Made by a program: the position numbers and the translations under genes
Shown here: piece by piece, positions 1 to 10,809 of the stretch
How the letters are laid out: every line of letters starts with the position of its first letter
How positions within the stretch are numbered: position 1 is the stretch's first letter
Assembly: GCF_009711185.1 (NCBI RefSeq)
Contig: NZ_WMIF01000019.1
Location: 1-64,000, forward strand
DNA from: Paracoccus limosus
Lineage (GTDB): Bacteria; Pseudomonadota; Alphaproteobacteria; Rhodobacterales; Rhodobacteraceae
DNA length: 64,000 bases
Direction: 5' to 3'
The notes under the pieces: generated by a model
What the model saw: the letters and a program-made list of their open reading frames with translations, nothing else
The model's database searches: none
What the model was told of the DNA's origin: nothing

Positions 1-114
1 ATCAGCATCCCGTGCTCGGCCTCCGATAATCATCGAAGGCACAATGGACCCAACCCCCGGTCGGTGGGGTCCCTTTTGGACGCCGATCACCCCAGAAGCG
101 GGGTCCTTATTGCA
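1..114. mobile_element. Probable terminal part of an IS21-like insertion sequence
   Basis: The metF-like reading frame loses family similarity at about position 130. Next to it is DNA with two copies of GGGGTCC followed by a T-rich stretch, at 66-72 and 100-106. Read from the minus strand the segment would begin TGCAATAAGGACCCC, so it carries the 5'-TG ... CA-3' ends and repeated subterminal blocks typical of IS21-family elements. An imperfect hairpin (46-55 with 63-72) followed by CTTTT also looks like a rho-independent terminator for a plus-strand gene ending off-window; a plus-strand frame does stop at 27-29. No transposase is visible because the window starts here, so the call rests on end structure alone. 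Confidence 0.4.
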
Positions 115-401
115 AGCCGTTCAACATGCAAGTGATCGGCCAATTCCGCCTCGCCCGCGATCAGCCGCGCCGGCATATGCGGCACCGGCTCAAGCCCCAT
201 CGCGCGCAGGCGGGCGGCGGCGGCCAGCATCTCGGCAAAGGGCGTGCCTTCGATATTGGCGACAAAAACCTCGCTGCCCGGCGGCAGTTGCAGCCGCGCA
301 TCCTCGTGCCGCGCCAACGTGCGCGGCGTCACCTCGATCGAGGCCGCGCCCAGCATCGGGCATGGCTTGGGGGCGATCCGCCCGGCAGGTTCTGGCCGCA
401 T
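87..401 (-). pseudogene. Truncated methylenetetrahydrofolate reductase-like gene
   Basis: Only about the first 85-90 residues of a MetF-like protein remain. Recognisable pieces are SIEVTPRTLARHED, LPPGSEVFVANIEGTP and PHMPARLIAGEAELADHL, which match the start of the TIM barrel in the alphaproteobacterial methylenetetrahydrofolate reductase-like family (normally about 300 residues). After ADHL the frame runs into unrelated residues and stops, where the repeat-rich possible insertion-sequence end begins. The likely start is one of the two methionines near 401 or 356. Catalytic and FAD-binding parts are missing, so no function is expected. Confidence 0.65.
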
Positions 402-509
402 CCGCTGTCCTTTCGCAATCGCGCCATCCTAGACGGCGCGCCCGGCGCGGGCATCGCAGGAATGCGTCAGGCCCGGCGCAGGCTTGCGGCGGCCAAGGGA
501 GCGATGGGA

Positions 510-1442
510 TCAGACGGCGCCGCGCTCGGCCTCGACCACGGCCAGCCGGGCCATCTCCAGCGCCGCCTCGCGGCTGGCGGCGGCGGCGATGAAGCGGCCG
601 TTATGGCAAAACAGCGCGCCCGCCACGCCCGAGGCCTGTTCCAGCGCCTCGCCCGTCAGCCCGGCCCAGGCGGCGGGCAGGTCGGCGCGCTGCTCGAACC
701 CGTCCTCGGATTTGCGGATGCCGCCGATCACCCAGTCCTTGTTGCGCGGCGAGATCACGAACCACAGCCGGTCGGCCCCGGCCCGGACCACGGTCGGGCG
801 GAACGGCATGCCCATCGGCAGCTCCAGAATGCGGCCATCGCCCGCCGCCTCGATTGCCTGCAGCACGATGCCATCGGCGCGCAGCTTGGCGGCACTGCGG
901 GCGACCCTCGCCTCGACAAAGGCGCGCGCGATGGTCAGCGCATTCAGAAAGGCGCGGTCATCGGCGCCGGGCTCAGTGTCATCGAACACCGGTTTCAGGC
1001 TTTCCAGCAGGCCCGGCAGCAGCATCCCCGTCAGCAGCGGACCCGCCGTGCCGGGGTTCAGCGCGCCATTGTCCAGCAGATCCACCGGCAGCACGAAGCG
1101 GGCGTCGAAAGAGGCATGGATGCCCTCGATATGCTCGGCCGGCACTTCCATCGCGGCAAGATAGTCGCGGCCGAAATGCTGCCAGATTAGCCCGAACGAG
1201 CTGAACGGCTGGCCATCGGCGCGCAGCGGCGCGCCGCGCTGGTGGTGGTCGAAAATTCCCGCCTCGGGATCGTAGGCGCCGCCCACGTCATAGATCACCC
1301 GGTCGGGCGCGGCGGTGATCCATTGCGGATCGCGGCTGCGCCGGATCTCGGCCTGAGGAAACAGCCGGCTCAGGATGACGGTTGAGAACAGCTCATCCGC
1401 GTGAAAGCCGCCGGAATGGGTGACGAGAAAGGCGGGGGACAT
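510..1442 (-). CDS. MYG1 family (UPF0160) metal-dependent hydrolase-like protein
   Basis: This 310-residue protein has the hallmarks of the MYG1/UPF0160 family: an N-terminal THSGGFHADE motif (residues 8-17), YDVGG (51-55) and DHHQRG (65-70). These resemble the metal-binding motifs of DHH phosphoesterases; eukaryotic MYG1 has been described as a 3'-5' RNA exonuclease. The start at 1442 is preceded by AAGGA about 9 nt upstream, and length fits bacterial members. Upstream in-frame codons reach 1652 but have no family similarity. It stands alone, 130 bp downstream of the complex I accessory gene on the same strand. Substrate in bacteria is not established. Confidence 0.85.
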   Translation of the reverse strand: MSPAFLVTHSGGFHADELFSTVILSRLFPQAEIRRSRDPQWITAAPDRVIYDVGGAYDPEAGIFDHHQRGAPLRADGQPFSSFGLIWQHFGRDYLAAMEVPAEHIEGIHASFDARFVLPVDLLDNGALNPGTAGPLLTGMLLPGLLESLKPVFDDTEPGADDRAFLNALTIARAFVEARVARSAAKLRADGIVLQAIEAAGDGRILELPMGMPFRPTVVRAGADRLWFVISPRNKDWVIGGIRKSEDGFEQRADLPAAWAGLTGEALEQASGVAGALFCHNGRFIAAAASREAALEMARLAVVEAERGAV

Positions 1443-1572
1443 GGCGGGCTTCCTTGCAAGGATCACGGGATGACGCCCGGCGCCGCCCCTTGGACGTGAA
1501 AATCCGGGGCCGGCGATCCGACCCCGGGGCAATATCGAACGGGCGGCCCCTCGGCGGCGCGGGCCGCTGGCC

Positions 1573-1884
1573 TCAATGCGTCCAGGGCGCGCGGCGGTCG
1601 GTCGCGAAATTCTCGCCATAGCCGCGCGGGCGAACATTGGCGGCACGGGCATGCGGCTCGATCACCACGAAATCCAGGCCCTTCTCGCGGGCGTAATCCT
1701 CGGCCTGCTTGCGGGTCTCAAAGCGCAGCCGGACCTGAGCCTGGGTGTCGTCCGAACTGGTCCAGCCCATCAGCGGGTCGATCTCGCGCGCATCGGCGGC
1801 CGGGAACTCAAGGACCCACAGCTTGGTCCGCGCGATACCGGATTGCATGGCGTTACGGGCAGGTTTGTAGATGCGAACGCGCAT
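1573..1884 (-). CDS. NDUFS4-like accessory subunit of NADH:ubiquinone oxidoreductase
   Basis: A 103-residue protein of the ETC complex I NDUFS4 family, starting [16 protein letters not shown] and containing [20 protein letters not shown] and a C-terminal basic/aromatic tail. In the mitochondrial enzyme this subunit stabilises the N-module (NADH-oxidising arm); Paracoccus denitrificans complex I is known to contain such supernumerary subunits. The start at 1884 gives the conserved N-terminus directly. It is divergent from uvrB with about 160 bp between them and is not near a nuo operon, as is usual for alphaproteobacteria. Confidence 0.88.
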   Translation of the reverse strand: MRVRIYKPARNAMQSGIARTKLWVLEFPAADAREIDPLMGWTSSDDTQAQVRLRFETRKQAEDYAREKGLDFVVIEPHARAANVRPRGYGENFATDRRAPWTH

Positions 1885-2044
1885 TGGCGGGAACCCTCTG
1901 TTCTTGCTTGCCGCCTTATCCCCCAAGCCGGGCTTCGGTTCAAGATGGCTGCGACAATGCGGGGCAATGCGCGCCCGCTTTGCACTTGCCTCTTGCATCC
2001 TGGCCACCCGATGCCAGATTCAGCACCGGAACAAAGGTGAAACC

Positions 2045-4231
<2,187 letters not shown>

Positions 4232-4255
4232 GGCCGGCGCCCGCGCAGGCTGGAC

Positions 4256-5212
4256 CTAGCGCGGTTTGCGTTCGGTCAGGCGACGCTCGATGGCGTCCCA
4301 GATCAGCGCGGCGGCATTGATGCCGTCGAATCGCTCCAGCTCCTGAATCCCGGTCGGCGAGGTCACGTTGATCTCGGTCAGCCAACCGTCGATCACGTCG
4401 ATGCCGGTAAACAGCAGGCTCTTTTCGCGCAGGACCGGGCCGATAATGGCGCAGATCTCACGCTCGCGTTCGGTCAGGCCGATCCTTTCGGGGCGACCGC
4501 CGACATGCATATTGGAACGTGCCTCACCCTCGGCCGGAACCCGGTTGATCGCACCGACCGGCTCGCCATCGACCAGGATGATGCGCTTGTCACCCTTGAC
4601 CACCGCCGGCAGGTATTTCTGGGCGATGACTGGCTCGCGGTTGCTGCCGGTAAAGGTCTCCAACAGCGAGGACAGGTTGGGATCGTTCGGGCGCAGGTGA
4701 AAGATCCCTGCCCCGCCATTGCCGTAAAGCGGCTTGACGATGATATCGCCGTGCCGCTGGCGAAAGGCGCGGATCTGCGCCAGATCGCGGGTGATCAGCG
4801 TTGGTGGCGTCAGATCGGGAAAATCCAGCACCAGCAGCTTTTCCGGGCAGTTGCGCACCCAGAACGGGTCGTTGACTACATAGGTTTCCGGATGCACGCG
4901 TTCCAGCAGATGGGTGTTGGTGATATAGCCCATGTCAAAGGGCGGATCCTGCCGCAGCCAGACCACGTCGAATTCGCGCAGATCCGCCTCTTGCCAATCG
5001 CCGAAGCTGACATGGTTGCCGCGCTCGCGCCGCAAGGTGATCGGCCGGCCCTGTGCGAGGATCCGGCCCTCATCATAGCTCAGCTTATCGACCGTATACT
5101 GGAAAAGACGGTGCCCCCGCGCCTGGGCTTCCAATCCCAGACGGAAGGTGCTGTCGCCATCGATCGAGACATGTTCGATCGGGTCCATCTGGAGGGCGAC
5201 GTATAGGCTCAT
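4256..5212 (-). CDS. gshB: Glutathione synthetase
   Basis: ATP-dependent ligase joining gamma-glutamylcysteine and glycine to give glutathione in the cytosol. The 318-residue product matches bacterial GshB in length and has the N-terminal [15 protein letters not shown] region, the ATP-grasp segments [13 protein letters not shown] and [20 protein letters not shown], and the metal/ATP-binding [16 protein letters not shown] near the C-terminus. It follows yraN by 75 bp on the same strand, so rsmI-yraN-gshB is probably one transcription unit, an order common in alphaproteobacteria. A small ACTGCC/GGCAGT hairpin lies in that gap. Confidence 0.96.
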   Translation of the reverse strand: MSLYVALQMDPIEHVSIDGDSTFRLGLEAQARGHRLFQYTVDKLSYDEGRILAQGRPITLRRERGNHVSFGDWQEADLREFDVVWLRQDPPFDMGYITNTHLLERVHPETYVVNDPFWVRNCPEKLLVLDFPDLTPPTLITRDLAQIRAFRQRHGDIIVKPLYGNGGAGIFHLRPNDPNLSSLLETFTGSNREPVIAQKYLPAVVKGDKRIILVDGEPVGAINRVPAEGEARSNMHVGGRPERIGLTEREREICAIIGPVLREKSLLFTGIDVIDGWLTEINVTSPTGIQELERFDGINAAALIWDAIERRLTERKPR

Positions 5213-5287
5213 GCTGACAACTCCAGTCTCGTTCGCAATGAGTTCTGGCCTGCCCGTGGCGCCATTGCAAGCACTGCCGGCAGGCAG

Positions 5288-5737
5288 TCAGCCCATGGCG
5301 AATGCGTTCTCAAGGATCTCGACCCGGCCCTGACCATCGACCAGCGCCGCGTCGAAGCGCATCGGCGTCAGCAGTGCCTGTGGCAGCCGGCCACAGAATT
5401 CCAACGCGGCATTGCAGATGCGTTCGATCTGCTGCGCGCTGATCCGCATCACCGCATCGGCATGGCGCGCCGCGCTCTTGACCTCGACAAAGACATATTC
5501 CCGGTCGCGCTCCATGATCAGGTCAATTTCGCCGCCCGCACCGCGCCAGCGTGCCGCCACCTTGGAATAACCGCGTGCCAGATAATCCCGCAGCACGCTG
5601 TCCTCGCCCATGCGGCCGGCGGCATAGGCGGTCGCACCCCCGGCACGGCGGCTGGCCGGGACGGCGCGGGGCTGGGCGACAGAGGTCCGGGCCGCGGGGG
5701 ACTGAACGGCGGGGATCCGCGTGGCGGGCATGGTCAT
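5288..5737 (-). CDS. yraN: YraN family (UPF0102) endonuclease-like protein
   Basis: A 149-residue protein whose C-terminal 110 residues form the UPF0102 domain: GRMGEDSVLRDYLARGY, then GGEIDLIMERDREYVFVEVKSA, the E-x-D ... E-V-K pattern of the PD-(D/E)XK nuclease fold, and ALLTPMRFDAA. The first 35 residues are low-complexity and alanine/proline rich. The ATG overlaps the rsmI stop (ATGA) and is preceded by AAAAGGAGA, so it is translationally coupled to rsmI. Biochemical function of YraN is unresolved; a nuclease role in DNA repair or recombination is inferred from the fold. Confidence 0.88.
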   Translation of the reverse strand: MTMPATRIPAVQSPAARTSVAQPRAVPASRRAGGATAYAAGRMGEDSVLRDYLARGYSKVAARWRGAGGEIDLIMERDREYVFVEVKSAARHADAVMRISAQQIERICNAALEFCGRLPQALLTPMRFDAALVDGQGRVEILENAFAMG

Positions 5738-6630
5738 GGCGTCTCCTTTTTCATTTCCAGCGCCAGCGCATAGATGTCGCGCCGGGGCAGATCGAATTTC
5801 GCGGCGACCCGAGCCGCCGCCTCCTTGACTGGCAGTTCGGGCAATAGCGCGGCCAAGGCCTGACGCAGATCACCCTCATCCCGTTCCTTCGCCGCCGGGC
5901 GGTCGAATAGCACCACCACCTCGCCGCGCAATCCCTCGGGCGGGATCGCTTCCAGCAGTCCACCGGCCGTACCGCGCATCACCTCTTCGAATTTCTTGGT
6001 CAGTTCCCGGCAGATCACCGTAGATCGATTCGGGTCAATCTCGCACATATTCTCCAATAATTGCCTAACGCGGCGCGGGCTTTCGAAGGTGATGACGGTG
6101 GCCTCGATCTCGGCCCAGCCGGCGATCCAGCTGCGCCGGGCGCCCTGTGTCGCGGGCGGAAAGCCCACGAACAGGAAACGGTCGCTCGGCAGGCCCGAGA
6201 CCGACAGCCCCGCCAGCGCCGCCGAAGGGCCCGGCAGCGCCCGCACCACCAGCCCCTCCTGCGCCAGATCGCGCGCCAGCCGATAGCCGGGATCGGCCAC
6301 CAGCGGCGTTCCCGCATCCGAGGCATAGGCCACCGACAGGCCCGCGCGTAGCGCCTCGATGATGCCCGGGCGGGCGCGATCGGCATTGTGGTCGTGATAG
6401 GCGATCATCCGGCGGCCGCGCAGCGGGATGCCGTGAATGTCCATCAGGTGCCGCAAGGTCCGGGTATCTTCGGCCGCCAGCACATCGGCGGTATTGAGCA
6501 CGTCGAGCGCGCGCAGTGTGATGTCGCGGGCCGAGCCGATCGGGGTTGCCACCAGATAGAGCGCCGCCTCGGGGGGCGCGGCGGAAATCGATAGTGCGAT
6601 CGACCGCGCAGCAGTTTCCTTGTCAGCCAT
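5734..6630 (-). CDS. rsmI: 16S rRNA 2'-O-ribose C1402 methyltransferase
   Basis: RsmI methylates the ribose of C1402 in the ribosomal P site using S-adenosylmethionine. The 298-residue protein has the tetrapyrrole-methylase fold: LYLVATPIGSARDITLRAL, AEDTRTLRHL, ASDAGTPLVADPGYRL, LPGPSAALAGLSVSGLP and the cofactor-pocket segment FESPRRV. The start at 6630 has AAGGAG just upstream and is preferred to a longer in-frame extension with no similarity. It is divergent from the PBP-activator gene and heads the rsmI-yraN-gshB unit. Confidence 0.94.
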   Translation of the reverse strand: MADKETAARSIALSISAAPPEAALYLVATPIGSARDITLRALDVLNTADVLAAEDTRTLRHLMDIHGIPLRGRRMIAYHDHNADRARPGIIEALRAGLSVAYASDAGTPLVADPGYRLARDLAQEGLVVRALPGPSAALAGLSVSGLPSDRFLFVGFPPATQGARRSWIAGWAEIEATVITFESPRRVRQLLENMCEIDPNRSTVICRELTKKFEEVMRGTAGGLLEAIPPEGLRGEVVVLFDRPAAKERDEGDLRQALAALLPELPVKEAAARVAAKFDLPRRDIYALALEMKKETP

Positions 6631-6775
6631 GGCGGCGCTCCTTGTTGCTGGGCCAGTCGTTTTGGGGCCGGGGCGTCCTGCCGGAAGGCCGGATGCCGGG
6701 CACGTTGCCATCCCCGGGATATGCCAATAACCTGCCGGGGTTAAGTCCCCAGCCCCAGTGACAGGGAATCAAGCC

Positions 6776-7978
6776 ATGATCGCATTGACCACGACGCGCG
6801 GCGGCTTCGGCCTTCGCCGGCCTCTCGCCCGCATCGCCGCCATCGCCTCGGCCCTGTTCCTGGCCGCCTGTGACCCGATCGAAACCGCCAGCTCCGGCGC
6901 CTCGACCGGGCAATCCATCGACCCGACCAAGCCGGTGCAGATCGCGCTGCTGGTGCCCGGCGGCACCAACAACGCCGATTTCGACTGGCTGGCGCGTTCG
7001 TTGACCAATTCGGCCAAGATGGCCGCCGCCGATGCGCGCGGCGCCACCATCGACCTGCGGGTCTATGACTCGGGCTCCGATCCGGGGACGGCGGTGGCCA
7101 AAGCCACTGAGGCGGTCGATCAGGGCGCCAAGATCATCCTTGGCCCGCTGTTTGCCGACAGCGCCAATGCCGTCGGCAATGCCATGGCGCCGCGGGGCGT
7201 GAACGTGCTGTCGTTTTCGAACAATGCCGACATCGCGGGCGGCAACGTCTTTGTGCTGGGCAATACCTTTGACAACACCGCCAACCGGCTGGTCAGCTAT
7301 GCGGTCCAGAACGGCAAGCGCCGCATCATGGTGCTGGCCGAGGATGACGCCGCAGGCCAGATCGGCAGCGCCGCGATCCAGCGCGCCATTCAGGCCAACC
7401 GCGCCACGCTGGCCGGCACGGCCACGCATCCGCTGTCGAAACAGGGCATCGACGGGGTGATCCCGAACGTGGCTCAGGCGGCCCTGTCCGGCAATGTCGA
7501 TGCGGTGTTCCTGACCGCGAACCAGGGCGCTGTGCTGCCCTATCTGACCGACAAGCTGGCCGATGCCGGCGTCTCTTCGGGCACGGTGCAGATGATGGGG
7601 CTGACGCGCTGGGACACCCCGGCTTCGCGCCTGAAACTGAAGGGCGTGCAAGGCGGCTGGTTCGCCCTGCCCGACACCCGGATGAAGGGCCAGTTCGAGC
7701 AGCGCTACCGCTCGGCCTATGGCGAGGCGCCGCATGAGCTGGGTTCGCTGGCCTATGACGGCGTGGCTGCCATCGCCGCTCTGGTCCGCGCCGGCAAGAA
7801 GAACGCGCTGACCACCGCCGGGCTGACCCAGAACGCAGGCTTTGCCGGCGTGAACGGCGCCTTCCGGCTGAAACGCGACGGCACCAACGAACGCGCGCTG
7901 GCCATCGCCACGATCCAGAACGGTCAGGTGCAGATCCTGTCGCCGACACCCACCAGCTTTGGCGGCTTCGGGTTCTGA
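6776..7978 (+). CDS. LpoA-like penicillin-binding protein activator lipoprotein
   Basis: A 400-residue exported lipoprotein: signal peptide with lipobox LFLAAC (Cys32), then a type-1 periplasmic-binding-protein fold (IALLVPGG, AKIILGPLFADSA, AVQNGKRRIMVLAEDD, GSLAYDGVAAIAAL). Alphaproteobacterial members are called PBP activators by similarity to the C-terminal domain of E. coli LpoA, which stimulates PBP1A from the outer membrane; they lack LpoA's TPR-like N-domain. A direct PBP role here is therefore inference. The ATG at 6776 has AGGGA upstream; a GTG at 6758 is also possible. Position next to rsmI and yraN mirrors E. coli yraM/yraL/yraN. Confidence 0.85.
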   Translation: MIALTTTRGGFGLRRPLARIAAIASALFLAACDPIETASSGASTGQSIDPTKPVQIALLVPGGTNNADFDWLARSLTNSAKMAAADARGATIDLRVYDSGSDPGTAVAKATEAVDQGAKIILGPLFADSANAVGNAMAPRGVNVLSFSNNADIAGGNVFVLGNTFDNTANRLVSYAVQNGKRRIMVLAEDDAAGQIGSAAIQRAIQANRATLAGTATHPLSKQGIDGVIPNVAQAALSGNVDAVFLTANQGAVLPYLTDKLADAGVSSGTVQMMGLTRWDTPASRLKLKGVQGGWFALPDTRMKGQFEQRYRSAYGEAPHELGSLAYDGVAAIAALVRAGKKNALTTAGLTQNAGFAGVNGAFRLKRDGTNERALAIATIQNGQVQILSPTPTSFGGFGF

Positions 7979-7980
7979 TC

Positions 7981-10791
7981 TTGGCCGACCTGTCCGCCGA
8001 CCGCCTGCCGCAAAGCGCCCCGGCCCTGCCCGGGGCGCATGCGCTGTTTTCGCCCGAGACTTTCCTGCCGCAGCTCAGCCGCGAATTGCAGGGCATCGAC
8101 AACCCGCGCGACATCCGCGCCCGCACGGTCGCGCTGCTGACCGAGGCGCGCACCGCCGCCCTTGCCGATATCGTCGCGGGCTTTCAGTCCCATCCCCGCG
8201 CCGCGCGTGAAACCGTCCGCGCCATCTCGAACCTGACCGATGCCACGGTGACGGCGATCCACCATGTCGCCACCACCATCCTGCATCCGCACACCAATCC
8301 GACCGATGCCGAGCGCCTGTCGGTGCTGGCAATCGGCGGCTATGGTCGCGCCGAGATGGCGCCGCAATCGGATGTGGACCTGCTGTTCCTAACGCCGTGG
8401 AAGGTCACCGGCTGGGCCGAAAGCGTGGTCGAATCCATGCTTTACATGCTGTGGGATCTGAAGCTGAAGATCGGCCAGTCCACCCGTTCGATCGACGACT
8501 GCATCCGGCTGGGCGGCGGCGACATCACCATCCGCACCAGCCTTCTGGAGCACCGGCTGGTCTGTGGCCATGCCGCCACGGCGGAATCGCTGCGCGAGCG
8601 GCTGTGGAGCGAGCTTTTCGACAATTCCGTGCCCGAGTTCATCGAGGCCAAGATGGCCGAGCGGGCCGAGCGCCACCGCCGTCAGGGCGGCCAGCGCTAT
8701 GTGCTGGAGCCCAATGTCAAAGAGGGCAAGGGCGGGCTGCGCGACCTGCAGACGCTCTACTGGATCGGCAAATACATCCACCGCGTCGACCGCGCGGTCG
8801 AGCTGGTGGGCCTTGGCGTATTCACCAAGGACGAACACCTGACCTTCTGGCAGGCCGAGGATTTCCTGTGGGCCGTGCGCTGCCACCTGCACCTGCTGAC
8901 CGGCCGGCCGACCGATCAGCTGACCTTCGACATTCAGGTCGAGGTCGCCCGCGCCATGGGCTATCGCGATCTGAGCGGGCGGCGCGCGGTCGAGGTCTTC
9001 ATGCAGGATTATTTCACCCATGCCACCCGCGTGGGCGAGCTGACGCGGGTGTTCCTCGTCTCGCTCGAAGCGCGCCATCTTTACAAGGCGCCGATCCTGA
9101 GCGGGCTGCTGAGCCGGCGCAAGCGTGTGCGGCCGGGCTTTCGGATTGACCGTGGCCGGCTGAACTATGCCGACGAAAAACAGTTCCTGGCCGATCCGCT
9201 GAACATTCTGCGCCTGTTCGAGGAATCGCTGCGCACGCAATTGATGCTGCATCCCGATGCCATGCGCGCGGTGGCGGCGAACCTGAACCTTCTGGACGAC
9301 AGCCTGCGTTCGGACCCCGAGGCAGTGCGCATCTTTCTGGACCTGCTGCTGAAACACGGCAACCCGGAACGCTCGCTGCGGCGCATGAACGAGTTGGGCG
9401 TGTTGGGCGCCTTCATCCCCGAATTCGCGCCGGTCGTGGCGATGATGCAGTTCAACGTCTATCACCATTACACGGTGGACGAGCATCTGATCCAATGCGT
9501 CGCCGCCCTTTCGGCCATCGAGCGCGGCGAACAGATCGAGGATCTGCCCACCGTCAGCCGCATCATGCATGGCAAGATCAGCCGCCGGGTGATCTATCTG
9601 GCGGTGCTCTTGCATGACATCGGCAAGGGCCGTACCGAGGATCACTCGATCCTAGGCGCGCGGCTGGCGCGGCGGGTCTGCACACGCTTTGGCCTGCCCG
9701 CGGATGAGATCGAGACCATCGAATGGCTGATCCGCAATCACCTTCTGATGTCGGACGTGGCGCAGAAACGCGACATTTCCGACCCGCGCACGCTGCGCGA
9801 CTTTGCCAAGCTGGTGAAAAGCACGCGGCGGCTGGACCTGCTGACGGTGCTGACCGTCTGCGACATCCGTGGCGTCGGCCCTGGCACATGGAACAACTGG
9901 AAGGCCGTGCTGCTGCGCAAGCTGCATGCCGAAACCGAACTGGCGCTGAAGAACGGGCTGGAAGAGCTGAACCGCGAAAAGCGCACCGGCGAGGCCAAGC
10001 GCTCGCTGCGCCACCTGCTGACCGCCCGTGGCTGGGAGCCGCGCGCGATCAAGGCCGAGCTGGGCCGGCATTACGAAAACTACTGGCCGGGCCTGCCGAC
10101 CGAAACGCAATCGGTCTTTGCCGACCTGCTGCGCGGTCTTGGCACCGATGAGATCCGCATCGACCTGAACCCCGACCCCGATCGCGACGCCACCCGCGCC
10201 GCCTTCGTGCTGGCCGATCATCCCGGCATCTTTTCGCGTCTGGCCGGCGCGCTGGCGCTGGTCGGCGCCAATATCGTCGATGCCCGCACCTACACCACCA
10301 AGGACGGCTTCGCGACGGCGGTGTTCTGGCTGCAGGACGGCGACGGCCATCCCTATGACATGGACCGCCTGCCCCGGCTCAGCAAGATGATCGAGCGCAC
10401 GCTGAAGGGCGAGGTGGTCCCGCGCGAGGCGCTGGCCGGGCGCGACAAGCCGAAGAAACGCGAATCCGCCTTTCGTTTTCCGACGCATATCACCTTCGAC
10501 AACGAGGCATCCGACGTCTACACGCTGATCGAGGTCGATACCCGCGACCGTCCCGGCCTGCTTTACGACCTGACGCGGACGCTGGCCGAAAATCACATCC
10601 AGATTGCCAGCGCGGTGATCGCGACCTTTGGCGCGCAGGTGGTGGACACCTTCTACGTCAAGGACATGTTCGGATTGAAACTGCACCAGCCGCAAAAGCG
10701 CGAGTCGCTGCGCAAGAAGCTGGAAAAGGCGATCCGCGACGGGGTCGAACGTGCCGAAAAGGCCGATCGACCCTTGGGCGGATCGTTCTGA
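7981..10791 (+). CDS. glnD: PII uridylyltransferase / uridylyl-removing enzyme
   Basis: GlnD senses glutamine and controls nitrogen assimilation by adding UMP to, or removing it from, PII proteins. The 936-residue protein has the nucleotidyltransferase signature GGYGRAEMAPQSDVD (119-133), the GlnD PII-UTase helical region, an HD hydrolase domain with HHYTVDEH and LHDIGKGRTEDH (about 495-555), and two ACT domains (about 740-790 and 848-896). The frame opens with TTG at 7981, only 2 nt after the preceding lipoprotein stop, and no ATG or GTG exists nearby, so TTG with coupled translation is the likely start. No good Shine-Dalgarno sequence is visible. Confidence 0.96.
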   Translation: MADLSADRLPQSAPALPGAHALFSPETFLPQLSRELQGIDNPRDIRARTVALLTEARTAALADIVAGFQSHPRAARETVRAISNLTDATVTAIHHVATTILHPHTNPTDAERLSVLAIGGYGRAEMAPQSDVDLLFLTPWKVTGWAESVVESMLYMLWDLKLKIGQSTRSIDDCIRLGGGDITIRTSLLEHRLVCGHAATAESLRERLWSELFDNSVPEFIEAKMAERAERHRRQGGQRYVLEPNVKEGKGGLRDLQTLYWIGKYIHRVDRAVELVGLGVFTKDEHLTFWQAEDFLWAVRCHLHLLTGRPTDQLTFDIQVEVARAMGYRDLSGRRAVEVFMQDYFTHATRVGELTRVFLVSLEARHLYKAPILSGLLSRRKRVRPGFRIDRGRLNYADEKQFLADPLNILRLFEESLRTQLMLHPDAMRAVAANLNLLDDSLRSDPEAVRIFLDLLLKHGNPERSLRRMNELGVLGAFIPEFAPVVAMMQFNVYHHYTVDEHLIQCVAALSAIERGEQIEDLPTVSRIMHGKISRRVIYLAVLLHDIGKGRTEDHSILGARLARRVCTRFGLPADEIETIEWLIRNHLLMSDVAQKRDISDPRTLRDFAKLVKSTRRLDLLTVLTVCDIRGVGPGTWNNWKAVLLRKLHAETELALKNGLEELNREKRTGEAKRSLRHLLTARGWEPRAIKAELGRHYENYWPGLPTETQSVFADLLRGLGTDEIRIDLNPDPDRDATRAAFVLADHPGIFSRLAGALALVGANIVDARTYTTKDGFATAVFWLQDGDGHPYDMDRLPRLSKMIERTLKGEVVPREALAGRDKPKKRESAFRFPTHITFDNEASDVYTLIEVDTRDRPGLLYDLTRTLAENHIQIASAVIATFGAQVVDTFYVKDMFGLKLHQPQKRESLRKKLEKAIRDGVERAEKADRPLGGSF

Positions 10792-10809
10792 CCTAGGGAC
10801 AGGAATACA

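Noticed and set aside
1894..1906. GAACCCTCTGTTC-like palindrome upstream of uvrB as a LexA box
   Set aside because: The spacing (4-5-4) does not fit the alphaproteobacterial GTTC-N7-GTTC or GAAC-N7-GAAC forms, and it lies about 140 bp from the uvrB start.
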